Shown here: one piece after another, positions 23,070 through 32,774 of the stretch
Numbering within the stretch: the stretch's first letter is position 1
How the letters are laid out: each line of letters begins with the position of its first letter
Source: Sphingomonas ginsengisoli An et al. 2013
GTDB taxonomy: Bacteria > Pseudomonadota > Alphaproteobacteria > Sphingomonadales > Sphingomonadaceae
Length of the DNA stretch: 64,000 bases
NCBI RefSeq assembly: GCF_009363895.1
Contig: NZ_CP045434.1
Coordinates: forward strand, 62,001 to 126,000
Direction: 5' to 3'
Program-made: the position numbers and the translations under genes
The notes under the pieces: model-generated
Told to the model about the DNA's origin: nothing
Seen by the model: only the letters and a program-made list of their open reading frames with translations
The model's database searches: none

Positions 23070-26000
23070 GTGGACGACGTCGACCACACAGCGCCGGTGC
23101 GAGTCGTGCGGGTGCGGCGGCCGTGGTGGCAGCGGCTGCTGACCGAGCTTGCAGTGCTGGTCGCCTTGCTCGGGCTTCTGGCGGCGGTGGCGGTAGCGAT
23201 CCTCGACAGCGCGCCCGGCCACCGCTGGGTGGCCGACCGTCTTGCCGAGCAGGAAACGGCGACCGGGCTCAAGATCCGGGTCGGGCGGATCGACGGGTCG
23301 CTGTTCGGCGTCATGCACCTGCGCAACGTCGCGGTGGCCGATACGCGCGGGGTATTCCTGACCAGCCCCGACATTGCGGTGGATTGGGCGCCGGGCGCGT
23401 GGCTCTACCGCAATCTCCACATCGATAGCGTCGACGCGCAACGGGTGACGCTGGTGCGCTTGCCCGTCACTCGCCCGAGCCTGCGCCGCGGACCGCTGCT
23501 GCCGGATTTCGACATCGAACTCGGCAGGTTGAGAATCGCGCGGCTTGAGCTGCTCAAGGGCGTCACGGGAACGCCGCGGATTGGCACGGTGGACGGCCGT
23601 GCGGTGATCCGCGCCGGCCGGGCGATGGTCGATCTCGACGCGCGGCTGAGCGGCGGCGGCGATGCGCTGATGCTGCGGCTCGACGCCGAGCCCGACCGTG
23701 ACCGCTTCGATCTCGGGCTGAACCTCGCGGCGCCGGCCGACGGGCTGGTGCCGGCGCTGACCGGTATCCGCCGACCGCTCGGGGTGCGGATCGCCGGGGC
23801 GGGGCAGTGGTCGAAGTGGAACGGCGTCGGCGAGATGGACGTCGCCGGCAAGCCGTTCGCGCGGCTGCGGCTGGCGGCGACGAGCGGGCTTTACCGGCTG
23901 CGCGGGCAGGCCGCTCCGACGCTGTTGCTGAAGGGACGGCTGGCGCGGCTGACCGCACCGCGGGTCGCGATCGACGGCGAAGGCCGGCTCGCCGACCGGG
24001 TGCTAGACGGCCGGCTGACGCTGGCCTCGGCGAGCCTGCGGGCGGTGGCGCGAGGCGGGGTCGACCTTGCCGGCGGTGCTTACCGGCAACTTCGGCTGGG
24101 GGTCGATCTGCTGCGGCCCGAGGCGCTGTTCGGCAACATGCGAGGGCGCCAGGTCCGGCTGGTGTGGACGCTCGACGGCGCCTTCGACCGCGCCGCCTAC
24201 AGCTACCGGCTGACCTCGCCCGGAGTGACGTTCGACAACACCGGCTTCACCGACGTCCGCGCCGAGGGGAGGGGGCGATTGACCCCGTGGCCGATGCGCG
24301 TGCCGCTGCGGCTGGCGGCACGGGCGATCACCGGCATCGGCAATGATGCGAGCGCGATCCTCGCTAATGCCCGGCTCGAGGGGATGCTCCAACTCACCTC
24401 GCAGGCGATCCGCGGCGATCGGCTGCGGCTGACGAGCGACAAGCTCAGCGCCGACCTGTCGCTGCTGATCGACCTCGCGACCGGCCGCTTCGACGTCCTC
24501 GTGAACGGCGGGCTCGCGCGCTATTTCATCCCAGGGCTGGGCGTGGTCGACGTCACCAGCCAGTTGCATGTCGAGCCGGGCCCGGGCGGCCACGGCAGCC
24601 GGGTGGTCGGGACCGGACGAGCGCAGGTCCGGCGGCTCGACAACGCCTTCTTCCGTTCGATGACCGGGGGGCTGCCACGGATCGAGGCGCGGCTAGAGCG
24701 CGGCCCCGATGGCGTCCTCCATTTCCCCGAGCTGCAACTGTTCAGCCCCAAGCTGCGGCTGTCGGGAAGCGGCTATCGGCGCAAGGACGGAACCTTCGTC
24801 ATCGACGCGACCGGGCGACAGGCCGAATATGGCCCGGTGCGATTGCACCTCGACGGGCCGATCGAGCGGCCGCGGATCGAGCTATTGCTGGCGCGGCCGA
24901 ACGACACGCTCGGACTCAAGGACGTGCGGCTGTCGCTCATGCCCAACGGGCGCAACTTCGATTTTCGCGCGGCAGGGGGGTCACGGCTGGGTCCGTTCAC
25001 CGGCAGCGGGTCGCTGCTGCTCCCGCCGGGCGGCGATGCGACCATCGCGATCGCCGCGCTCGATGTGGCCGGGACGCGGGCGAGCGGGCAGCTTCAGCCG
25101 GTCGGCGGCGCACTGGCCGGGCAATTGGCGCTGACCGGCGGCGGGCTCGGCGGCCGGCTGCTGTTTGCCCCGGCCAGCGGCGGGCAGCGGATCGAGGCGC
25201 ATCTGCAGGCGAGCGGCTTCGCCAGCGCCGGGCCGCCCGCGCTCGCGGTGCGCGAAGGCGAGCTCGATGGAGTGATCCTGATCGTCGCCGGGCGCACCAG
25301 CGTGAACGGTACATTGAGCGCGCGCGGCCTCGAGACGACGGGCGTGAGCCTTGCCCGCCTGACCGCCTCGGCCAGTCTCACCGACGGCCGCGGGCAGGTC
25401 CGCGCCAACTTCGCCGGACGCCGCGGCAATGCCTTCCAGTTCGCCGCCACCGCCGATGTCGCCCCTGAACAAATCACGGTTCGCGGCAACGGCGCGATCG
25501 AGGGGCGGGCGCTGGCGCTGACCAGCCCGGCGGTGCTCACCGCCACCGCCGACGGGTGGCGCATCGCGCCGACCCAGCTACGCTTCGCCGGCGGCAGCGC
25601 GACCGTCGCCGGGGCTACCGGCCGCAACCCGCAGTTGAGCGCCGACCTGTCGGCCATGCCGATGAGCGTGCTCGACCTCATCTGGCCCCGGCTCGAGCTG
25701 GGCGGGGTCGCCTCGGGGCGGCTCGCCTACGGCTGGAACGGCGGTCGCCCGCACGGGCAGATAAACGTCACGGTGCGTGGGTTGAGCCGGGCCGGGCTGG
25801 TGCTCGCCAGCCAGCCGATCGACGTCGGCATCGCGGCGGTGCTCGACGGCAGCCAGGCGGGAATGCGCGCGGTCGCCGTCAGCAACGGCCAGACCATCGG
25901 CCGGGCGCAGGCGCGCTTCGCCCCGTTGAACGGCGACACGCTGATCGCGTCGCTGATGAACGCCCCGCTGTTCGCGCAGCTGCGCTATTCCGGTCCTGCG

Positions 26001-27245
26001 GACACGCTGTGGCGGCTGTCGGGGACCGAGCTGTTCGACCTCTCCGGCCCGGTCGCGATCGGCGCCGACGTCCGCGGCTCGCTGGTCGACCCGCAGATCC
26101 GCGGCTCGCTCCGCACCACCCAGGCCCGGCTCGAAAGCGCGGTCACCGGAACGGTCATCACCGACCTGGCGGCGAGCGGCAATTTCGTCGGCTCGCGGCT
26201 GGTGTTCCAGCAGTTGCAGGGACGCACGCCGGGTAACGGGACGATCGCCGGCGCGGGCTCGGTCGACTTAAGCGGCGGTCGACCGGCGCTCGATCTCCGG
26301 TTCCAGACGAAGGCGGCGCGCATCCTCGCGCGCGACGACATCGCCGCCGACGTCACCGGCCCGCTTGCCATCCGCTCGGACGGGACGGGCGGGACGATCA
26401 GCGGTGACCTCAGCCTCAACCGCGGCCGCTTCACCCTCGGCCGGGCGAGCGCCGCCGCCGCGGTCCCGCAGCTCGCCGTCCGCGACGTCGGGATCGACAG
26501 CGACGCGGTGATCGAGGAGGCCGAACTCAAGCCCTGGCGGCTCGACGTCGGGGTGCGCGGCGGCGAGCTGACGGTGCAGGGACTCGGCATCGACAGCCGC
26601 TGGACGACCGACCTCAGGGTCGGCGGAAGCGTCGCGGCGCCTCGCTTCACCGGCACTGCGGGCCTGGTGCGGGGGAGCTACGACTTCGCAGGGCGCAGCT
26701 TCCGCCTCAGCCGCGGCACTATCCGCTTCCGCGGCGAGAGCCCGCCCGACCCGCAGCTCGACATCGCCGCCGAGGCGCAGATCCAGGGCCTCGACGCCAG
26801 CGTGGTCGTCCGCGGCACCGGCCTCAAGCCCGAGATCAGCTTCACCTCGGTCCCGCAACTGCCGCAGGACGAGCTGCTCAGCCGGTTGCTGTTCGGCACC
26901 TCGATCGCCAACCTGTCGGCGGGCGACGCGCTGCAGCTGGCGGCGGCGGTCGCGGGCCTGCGCGAGGGCAGGAGCGGGAGCCTCGACCCGATCAACGCGA
27001 TCCGTCGCGCCGCCGGGCTCGACCGCCTCCGCATCCTCCCCGCCGACATCGCGACGGGCCAAAAGACCGCGATCAGCGCGGGCAAATATCTAACCCGCAA
27101 ATTGTTCGTCGAGGTGATCACCGACGGGCAGGGCTACAGCGCGACGCGGGTCGAATATCAGGTCACCCGCTGGCTCTCGCTACTGTCGAGCATCTCGACG
27201 ATCGGGCGGACCAGTGCCAACGTGCGGGTGAGCAAAGATTACTGA
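23070..27245 (+). CDS. tamB: TamB-like inter-membrane bridge protein
   Basis: This is a 1,391-aa protein, a normal size for TamB. One N-terminal membrane anchor (ELAVLVALLGLLAAVAVAIL) is followed by a very long repetitive beta-rich body. A C-terminal DUF490/TamB domain ends GYSATRVEYQVTRWLSLLSS…SANVRVSKDY. The long hydrophobic groove is thought to carry phospholipids or assist outer-membrane proteins. The GTG at 23070, two bases after the tamA stop, is the only start that puts the anchor first. Longer readings of this frame lie inside tamA. Confidence 0.9.
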   Translation: MDDVDHTAPVRVVRVRRPWWQRLLTELAVLVALLGLLAAVAVAILDSAPGHRWVADRLAEQETATGLKIRVGRIDGSLFGVMHLRNVAVADTRGVFLTSPDIAVDWAPGAWLYRNLHIDSVDAQRVTLVRLPVTRPSLRRGPLLPDFDIELGRLRIARLELLKGVTGTPRIGTVDGRAVIRAGRAMVDLDARLSGGGDALMLRLDAEPDRDRFDLGLNLAAPADGLVPALTGIRRPLGVRIAGAGQWSKWNGVGEMDVAGKPFARLRLAATSGLYRLRGQAAPTLLLKGRLARLTAPRVAIDGEGRLADRVLDGRLTLASASLRAVARGGVDLAGGAYRQLRLGVDLLRPEALFGNMRGRQVRLVWTLDGAFDRAAYSYRLTSPGVTFDNTGFTDVRAEGRGRLTPWPMRVPLRLAARAITGIGNDASAILANARLEGMLQLTSQAIRGDRLRLTSDKLSADLSLLIDLATGRFDVLVNGGLARYFIPGLGVVDVTSQLHVEPGPGGHGSRVVGTGRAQVRRLDNAFFRSMTGGLPRIEARLERGPDGVLHFPELQLFSPKLRLSGSGYRRKDGTFVIDATGRQAEYGPVRLHLDGPIERPRIELLLARPNDTLGLKDVRLSLMPNGRNFDFRAAGGSRLGPFTGSGSLLLPPGGDATIAIAALDVAGTRASGQLQPVGGALAGQLALTGGGLGGRLLFAPASGGQRIEAHLQASGFASAGPPALAVREGELDGVILIVAGRTSVNGTLSARGLETTGVSLARLTASASLTDGRGQVRANFAGRRGNAFQFAATADVAPEQITVRGNGAIEGRALALTSPAVLTATADGWRIAPTQLRFAGGSATVAGATGRNPQLSADLSAMPMSVLDLIWPRLELGGVASGRLAYGWNGGRPHGQINVTVRGLSRAGLVLASQPIDVGIAAVLDGSQAGMRAVAVSNGQTIGRAQARFAPLNGDTLIASLMNAPLFAQLRYSGPADTLWRLSGTELFDLSGPVAIGADVRGSLVDPQIRGSLRTTQARLESAVTGTVITDLAASGNFVGSRLVFQQLQGRTPGNGTIAGAGSVDLSGGRPALDLRFQTKAARILARDDIAADVTGPLAIRSDGTGGTISGDLSLNRGRFTLGRASAAAAVPQLAVRDVGIDSDAVIEEAELKPWRLDVGVRGGELTVQGLGIDSRWTTDLRVGGSVAAPRFTGTAGLVRGSYDFAGRSFRLSRGTIRFRGESPPDPQLDIAAEAQIQGLDASVVVRGTGLKPEISFTSVPQLPQDELLSRLLFGTSIANLSAGDALQLAAAVAGLREGRSGSLDPINAIRRAAGLDRLRILPADIATGQKTAISAGKYLTRKLFVEVITDGQGYSATRVEYQVTRWLSLLSSISTIGRTSANVRVSKDY

Positions 27246-27257
27246 GGGGGTCACGGG

Positions 27258-28679
27258 GTGAAGCACTGGAATTTCCGCAAGGCGGTGGTCGCCCGCGAGG
27301 ACATGGCCGAGCATCATCGGCTCGCGCAGACGCTGTCGTGGCCGCACCTAGTCGCGTTGGGCGTGGGGGCGATCGTCGGGACCGGCATCCTGACCCTGAT
27401 CGGCGTCGGCGCCGGCAAGGCGGGCCCGGCGGTCATCCTCAGTTTCGCCATCGCCGGCATCATCTGCGCCTGCGCCGCGCTGGCCTATGCCGAGGTGGCG
27501 ACGATGATCCCCGCCTCGGGCAGCGCCTACACTTATTCCTACGTCGTGTTCGGCGAGCTGATCGCCTGGATGATCGGGGTCGCGCTGATCCTCGAATATA
27601 GCCTGGTGGTGAGTGCGGTGGCGGTCGGCTGGTCGGGCTATGCCGCCGGCTTCCTCGAGCGGATCGGGATGGCGCTGCCCGCCGCAATCATCAAGGGACC
27701 CGAGCTCGGCGGCCTCATCAACCTGCCGGCCGTCTTTATCATCTGGGTGGTCGCCGGACTGCTGATCGCCGGCACCCGCGAGAGCGCGACCCTGAACGCA
27801 ATCCTGGTGCTGGTGAAGCTCGCCGCGCTCGCTCTGTTCGTCGCGGTCGCGCTGCCGGTGTTCGACGCCGCCAATTTCACCCCCTTCATGCCCAACGGCT
27901 TCCCGCGCAGCGGCGCGGCCGGGAGCGAGGTCGGGGTGATGGCCGCCGCAGCGATCATCTTCTTCGCCTTCTACGGCTTTGACGCGATCGCCACCGCCGC
28001 CGAGGAAGCCAAGAACCCCGGCCGCGACCTCGCGATCGGGATCGTCGGCTCGATGGCGCTGTGCGTCGTCATCTACATGGTGATTGCCACGGCCGCGATC
28101 GGCGCGGTGCCGGTGGCGAGCTTCGCGCACAGCGCCGAGCCGCTCGCGCTGGTGCTGAGCGAAATCGGCCAGCCGTGGGCGGCGCGGCTGCTCGGCGCGT
28201 CGGCGGTAATCGCGCTGCCGACGGTCATCCTCGCCTTCTTCTACGGGCAGAGCCGGATCTTCTTCACCGTCGCCCGCGACGGGCTGCTGCCGCCGGTGCT
28301 GGCGCGGGTGTCGAGCCGGGGCACGCCGGTCCGGATCACCGTCTTCACCGCCGCCGTGGTGTCGGTGGTCGCGGGCATCTTCCCGCTCGACGAGATCGCC
28401 GCGCTCGCCAACGCCGGCACGCTTGCCGCCTTTATTGCGGTGTGCGCGGCGATGCTGGTGCTTCGCCGCCGCGATCCCGCCGCCGAGCGCAAGTTCCGCG
28501 CGCCGGCCGCATCGCTGATCGGCGTGGGCGGAATTCTCGGCTGCCTCTACCTCTTTTATAGCCTGCCGCAGAAGACCCAGCTGTTCTTCGTCATCGCCCA
28601 GGCGATCGGCGTGGCGCTCTACTTCCTCTACGGACATCGCGCCGCTGCGCGGGCGCGCGCCGAAGGAACCGTCGGCTAG
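27258..28679 (+). CDS. APC-family amino-acid permease
   Basis: This is a 473-aa transporter with about 12 helices. The family pattern is clear: VALGVGAIVGTGILTLIGVGAG in helix 1, ACAALAYAEVATMIPASGSAYTYSY after it, and FFAFYGFDAIATAAEEAKNPGRDL in helix 6. This motif set is typical of the cationic amino-acid transporter branch. It uses a GTG start at 27258, 12 bases after tamB, but is probably an independent function. Substrate preference cannot be read from the sequence. Confidence 0.9.
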   Translation: MKHWNFRKAVVAREDMAEHHRLAQTLSWPHLVALGVGAIVGTGILTLIGVGAGKAGPAVILSFAIAGIICACAALAYAEVATMIPASGSAYTYSYVVFGELIAWMIGVALILEYSLVVSAVAVGWSGYAAGFLERIGMALPAAIIKGPELGGLINLPAVFIIWVVAGLLIAGTRESATLNAILVLVKLAALALFVAVALPVFDAANFTPFMPNGFPRSGAAGSEVGVMAAAAIIFFAFYGFDAIATAAEEAKNPGRDLAIGIVGSMALCVVIYMVIATAAIGAVPVASFAHSAEPLALVLSEIGQPWAARLLGASAVIALPTVILAFFYGQSRIFFTVARDGLLPPVLARVSSRGTPVRITVFTAAVVSVVAGIFPLDEIAALANAGTLAAFIAVCAAMLVLRRRDPAAERKFRAPAASLIGVGGILGCLYLFYSLPQKTQLFFVIAQAIGVALYFLYGHRAAARARAEGTVG

Positions 28680-28682
28680 TAT

Positions 28683-29648
28683 CTAGCGAGCGAGCGACCG
28701 CTTGAGCTGGGCGACGCTCAGCCGACCCCATTGCGACGCCCACGGAGAACTGTGGCGGTCGTCCTGCTTGAGGTAGTCGGGCTTCACGTAGGTATCGCAG
28801 GCAACCTGCGGCTTGGCGGCCGACAGGCGCGCAAGGTCGAACGCCGCGGTGAAGGCCAGCCCGTGCTGGTCCCCGTGGCTCCAGCTGACCTGGCCGAAGA
28901 CATGGCCCGCACCCTCGCCGAGGTCGAGCATCACTTCGGCCCCGATCGGAAAGGCAGTCGTCGATTCGATCAGCGCGCCGCTGGTCGAGATGTTGCGCAG
29001 CCGGACCTTGTGGCTGTCGTGGTCGAAATGAACGTGGCCGTGCCAGATCATCGGGTGCCGCATCTCGTCGCGGCGCGCCTCGTCGCGGTCGGGCAAAGCG
29101 GGGGCGATCACCGCCTCTGGCTCGGCGACAACCTCGTCAACGACAACGGGTAGCGGGTCGGGATTGGCGGCGACGTCGGCGAAGCTCTTGTCGAGCACCT
29201 CGCGGAGCAAGGCGTCGCAGGTCGCCTGGTCGGCCTCGATATGCGTCTCATGCGCGAATTCGAGCCCGACGCGGCCGTTTTTGATCCACCGCACCGCGCA
29301 ATCGATCTTGCCGCGCGGGTCGCCGCCGGCGAGTTCGAGCACGAGCTTATCCCACAGTTTCACTGCCGCATCGGTCTCGATCATCGCCCCGCCGCTCGAC
29401 AGGTTGATGAGCTTGACGCTGAATTTCTTGCGCTTGTGGCGGATGCTGATCGGCGCCTCGCGGGCAAGCCGATGGCGATCGTCGTAGCGATGGTCGGCGG
29501 CGCGGACTTCCTCGCGCGGGATGACCACCTCGCGCAGATTCTCGTCTTCGGCGGCGGGCGCATTGCGTCCGTCGCGCGAAAGTTTCGGCTTGAAGAGATA
29601 CGCTGCCGGATCGTCAGCGGACTGAATGCGGTTCCGGAAATCGTTCAT
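28683..29648 (-). CDS. Protein with two PilZ domains
   Basis: This is a 321-aa soluble protein with two PilZ-type beta-barrel domains. The first has RLAREAPISI and LINLSSGGAMIETD. The second has RRDEMRHPMIW and LRNISTSGALIEST. PilZ domains often bind cyclic-di-GMP through an RxxxR and a DxSxxG motif. Here the second motif reads NLSSGG and NISTSG, so ligand binding is uncertain. The ATG at 29648 is chosen because longer readings of this frame lie inside glnA. It follows glnA on the same strand. Confidence 0.82.
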   Translation of the reverse strand: MNDFRNRIQSADDPAAYLFKPKLSRDGRNAPAAEDENLREVVIPREEVRAADHRYDDRHRLAREAPISIRHKRKKFSVKLINLSSGGAMIETDAAVKLWDKLVLELAGGDPRGKIDCAVRWIKNGRVGLEFAHETHIEADQATCDALLREVLDKSFADVAANPDPLPVVVDEVVAEPEAVIAPALPDRDEARRDEMRHPMIWHGHVHFDHDSHKVRLRNISTSGALIESTTAFPIGAEVMLDLGEGAGHVFGQVSWSHGDQHGLAFTAAFDLARLSAAKPQVACDTYVKPDYLKQDDRHSSPWASQWGRLSVAQLKRSLAR

Positions 29649-29657
29649 CGAGCAAGA

Positions 29658-29698
29658 CCCTGCGCGCCTGGGTGAACACCTTTCATAGGCGCGCAGGG
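29658..29698 (-). terminator. Hairpin after glnA
   Basis: A 12-bp perfect stem (CCCTGCGCGCCT with AGGCGCGCAGGG) and a 17-base loop lie 12 bases past the glnA stop and before the PilZ gene. No strong T-run follows, so it may slow or end transcription only partly, or protect the glnA mRNA. Confidence 0.5.
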
Positions 29699-29710
29699 TT
29701 AAGGGGATGC

Positions 29711-31129
29711 TTACATCGAATAATACATGTCGAATTCGACCGGGCTCGGCGTGGTCTCCCAGCGCATCACTTCTTCCCACTTGAGATCGATGTAGGCGTC
29801 GATCTGGTCGGCGGTGAAGACGTCGCCCTTCAAGAGGAAGTCCTTGTCGGCGGCCAGCGACGACAGCGCTTCGCGCAGCGAGCCGCAGACGGTGGGGACG
29901 TTGACCAGCTCGGCCGGCGGCAGGTCGTAGAGGTTCTTGTCCATCGCCTCGCCCGGGTGGATGCGGTTCTGGATGCCATCGAGGCCGGCCATCAGGATCG
30001 CGGCGTAGGCGAGGTAGGGGTTGGCCATGGCGTCGGGGAAGCGGAATTCGACCCGCTTCGACTTTTCGCCCGCGCCATAGGGGATGCGGCACGAGGCAGA
30101 GCGGTTGCGGCTGGAGTAGGCCAGCAGGACCGGCGCCTCGAAGCCCGGAACCAGCCGCTTGTAGCTGTTGGTCGTCGGGTTGGTGAAGGCGTTGAGCGCC
30201 CGAGCGTGCTTGATGACACCGCCGATGAAGTAGAGCGCAGTCTCGCTCAAACCCGCATAGCCGTTGCCGGCGAACATCGGCTTGCCGCCCGACCAAAGCG
30301 AGAAGTGGGTGTGCATGCCCGAGCCGTTATCCTTGGCGATCGGCTTGGGCATGAAGGTCGCGGTCTTGCCGTAGGCGTGGGCGACCTGGTGGACGACATA
30401 TTTGTAGACCTGCATCCGGTCGGCGGTCTGGACCAGCGTGCCGTAGGTCAGACCGAGCTCATGCTGGGCGGCGGCGACCTCGTGGTGGTGCTTGTCGCAG
30501 GGCAGCCCCATTTCGAGCATGGTGGAGACCATCTCGCCGCGGATGTCGACCGCGCTGTCGACCGGAGCGACGGGGAAATAGCCGCCCTTGGCGCGCGGAC
30601 GGTGGGCGAGGTTGCCGCCCTCATACTCGCGGCCGGTATTGGTCGGCAGCTCGATGTCGTCGAGCTTGTAATAGCTGACGTTGTAGCCGTCCTCGAAGCG
30701 GACGTCGTCGAACATGAAGAATTCGGCCTCGGGGCCGACGTAGGCGGTGTCGGCGATGCCGCTCGCCTTGAGGTAGGCCTCGGCGCGGGTCGCGGTGGAG
30801 CGGGGGTCGCGGGCGTAGAGCTCACCGGTGGCGGGCTCGACCACGTTGCAGACCAGGATCATCATCGGCGTCGCCGAGAAGGGGTCGACATAGACCGCCT
30901 CCAGATCCGGCTTCAAAATCATGTCGCTCTCGTTGATCGCTTTCCAGCCGCCGATCGACGAGCCGTCGAACATGAAGCCGTCGTCGAGCATGTCCTCGTC
31001 GACCGCCGAGGCGACCATGGTCAGGTGCTGCCACTTGCCCTTGGGGTCGGTAAATCGAAGGTCGATCCATTCGATTTCCTCATCCTCGAGGCGCTTCATG
31101 ATGCTGTGAGCGGTCACCTTGTCGGCCAT
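29711..31129 (-). CDS. glnA: Glutamine synthetase, type I
   Basis: This 472-aa enzyme makes glutamine from glutamate, ammonia and ATP. Signatures are FDGSSIGGW near the N-terminus, [11 protein letters not shown] at the metal site and [12 protein letters not shown] at the active site. The adenylylation Tyr is residue 401 in NLYDLPP, so the enzyme is of the beta type regulated by adenylylation. It lies downstream of glnB, with a small regulator gene between them. The two would normally respond together to nitrogen status. Confidence 0.97.
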   Translation of the reverse strand: MADKVTAHSIMKRLEDEEIEWIDLRFTDPKGKWQHLTMVASAVDEDMLDDGFMFDGSSIGGWKAINESDMILKPDLEAVYVDPFSATPMMILVCNVVEPATGELYARDPRSTATRAEAYLKASGIADTAYVGPEAEFFMFDDVRFEDGYNVSYYKLDDIELPTNTGREYEGGNLAHRPRAKGGYFPVAPVDSAVDIRGEMVSTMLEMGLPCDKHHHEVAAAQHELGLTYGTLVQTADRMQVYKYVVHQVAHAYGKTATFMPKPIAKDNGSGMHTHFSLWSGGKPMFAGNGYAGLSETALYFIGGVIKHARALNAFTNPTTNSYKRLVPGFEAPVLLAYSSRNRSASCRIPYGAGEKSKRVEFRFPDAMANPYLAYAAILMAGLDGIQNRIHPGEAMDKNLYDLPPAELVNVPTVCGSLREALSSLAADKDFLLKGDVFTADQIDAYIDLKWEEVMRWETTPSPVEFDMYYSM

Positions 31130-31267
31130 GACGAATCCTTCGCGAGAAATGCACTGGCGGTGCGTGATGGCGGGAGCGATTCCAGCCCGGCGGGTCAGGG
31201 TCGAGTCGGGCGTGAAGACTTCACGCGGGAATTGAGGGAACTTGTCCCGCTGTGGCGCGAAGGCCCG

Positions 31268-31480
31268 TCAATAAGCTCGGCGCTGGGCTTGGAGCAGCAT
31301 CCGCAGCAGCATGGCGACCGGCCGCGGCACCCCGACTTTGCCCTCGAGCCACAGCGATACCGCCGAGCGGCTGACCCCGATCGCCTCGGCCAACTCGGCC
31401 TGAGTGCGATAGCCGAGGCCGCGCATGTGGGTGCGCAGCTCTTCGGGGCTCATCGAGGCGAGGCGGGGATCGGGGGCCAT
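31268..31480 (-). CDS. Small XRE-family helix-turn-helix regulator
   Basis: A 70-aa protein that is almost only a Cro/C1-type helix-turn-helix (YRTQAELAEAIGVSRSAVSLWLEG). It lies between glnB and glnA on the same strand, 14 bases after glnB, an unusual place since the two are often adjacent. The sequence does not say whether it controls glnA. The 131 bases to glnA probably contain the glnA promoter. Confidence 0.75.
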   Translation of the reverse strand: MAPDPRLASMSPEELRTHMRGLGYRTQAELAEAIGVSRSAVSLWLEGKVGVPRPVAMLLRMLLQAQRRAY

Positions 31481-31494
31481 GTTACGCCGGTTCC

Positions 31495-31881
<387 letters not shown>

Positions 31882-31896
31882 TCAAGCAATCCGCGC

Positions 31897-32727
31897 TCAG
31901 GCGTAGGGCGGCTTGTCGAACCCGCCCGGGCTCAAGGTAAAGATCTCGCAGCCGTCCTCAGTGATCCCGATCGAATGCTCGAACTGAGCGGAGAGCTGGC
32001 GGTCGCGGGTGACCGCGGTCCAGCCGTCCTCGAGAATTTTAGCGTCGGCGCGGCCGATGTTGATCATCGGCTCGACCGTGAAGAACATGCCCGGGCGGAG
32101 CTCGGGGCCGGTCCCGGCGCGGCCGGCGTGGACCACTTCGGGGCTGTCGTGGAACAGGCGGCCGAGGCCGTGGCCGCAGAAATCGCGGACCACCGAATAG
32201 CGCTGCTTCTCGGCATGGGTCTGGATCGCCGCACTGATGTCGCCCATCCGGTTGCCCGGCTTCGCCTGCGCCAGGCCGAGCATCAGGCATTCGTAGGTGA
32301 CGTCGACGAGGCGCTTGGCCTTCACCGACACGTCGCCGACGAGGTACATGCGGCTGCTGTCGCCGTGCCAGCCGTCGAGGATCGGGGTCACGTCGATGTT
32401 GACGATGTCGCCGTCCTTGAGCGCCTTGTCGGCCGGGATGCCGTGGCAGATCACATGGTTGATCGAGGTGCAGCAGCTGTGCGTGTAGCCGCGATAGCCG
32501 AGCGTCGCGGGCACACCGCCGGCGGCACGGATGCGCTGATAAACGAAGTCGTCGAGCTCGGCAGTGGTCACCCCCGGCTGGACCAGCGGCACCAGCGCGT
32601 CGAGCACCTCGGCGGCGAGCTGGCCGGCCGCACGCATTCCGGCGAAGCCGTCGGGCCCGTGCAGCTTGATGACCCCGTTGCGCGCTTCGCTACGGTCTTC
32701 CGCCCCAATGGTGATATATTGCGTCAT
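31897..32727 (-). CDS. map: Methionine aminopeptidase, type I
   Basis: This 276-aa metallopeptidase removes the initiator Met from new proteins. Metal ligands lie in NIDVTPILDGWHGDSSR (two Asp), in CGHGLGRLFHDSPEV (His) and in FTVEPMINIG and FEHSIGITEDG (Glu). The pocket motif is YTHSCCTSINHVICHGIP. The N-terminus is about 25 residues longer than in the shortest type I enzymes, without a zinc finger. It is divergent from the S41-like gene. Confidence 0.96.
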   Translation of the reverse strand: MTQYITIGAEDRSEARNGVIKLHGPDGFAGMRAAGQLAAEVLDALVPLVQPGVTTAELDDFVYQRIRAAGGVPATLGYRGYTHSCCTSINHVICHGIPADKALKDGDIVNIDVTPILDGWHGDSSRMYLVGDVSVKAKRLVDVTYECLMLGLAQAKPGNRMGDISAAIQTHAEKQRYSVVRDFCGHGLGRLFHDSPEVVHAGRAGTGPELRPGMFFTVEPMINIGRADAKILEDGWTAVTRDRQLSAQFEHSIGITEDGCEIFTLSPGGFDKPPYA

Positions 32728-32774
32728 GCCCGATACATAGGTCGGCGACGAGCCAAAGTCATGGGGGCCGAGCG

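Noticed and set aside
27348..28637. 429-codon open frame antisense to the amino-acid permease
   Set aside because: Same kind of shadow frame: highly charged, low complexity, no start context.
31150..31166. NtrC-like palindrome TGCACTGGCGGTGCG upstream of glnA
   Set aside because: The half-sites are two bases too close for the NtrC consensus, and no sigma-54 promoter (GG-N10-GC) was seen after it.
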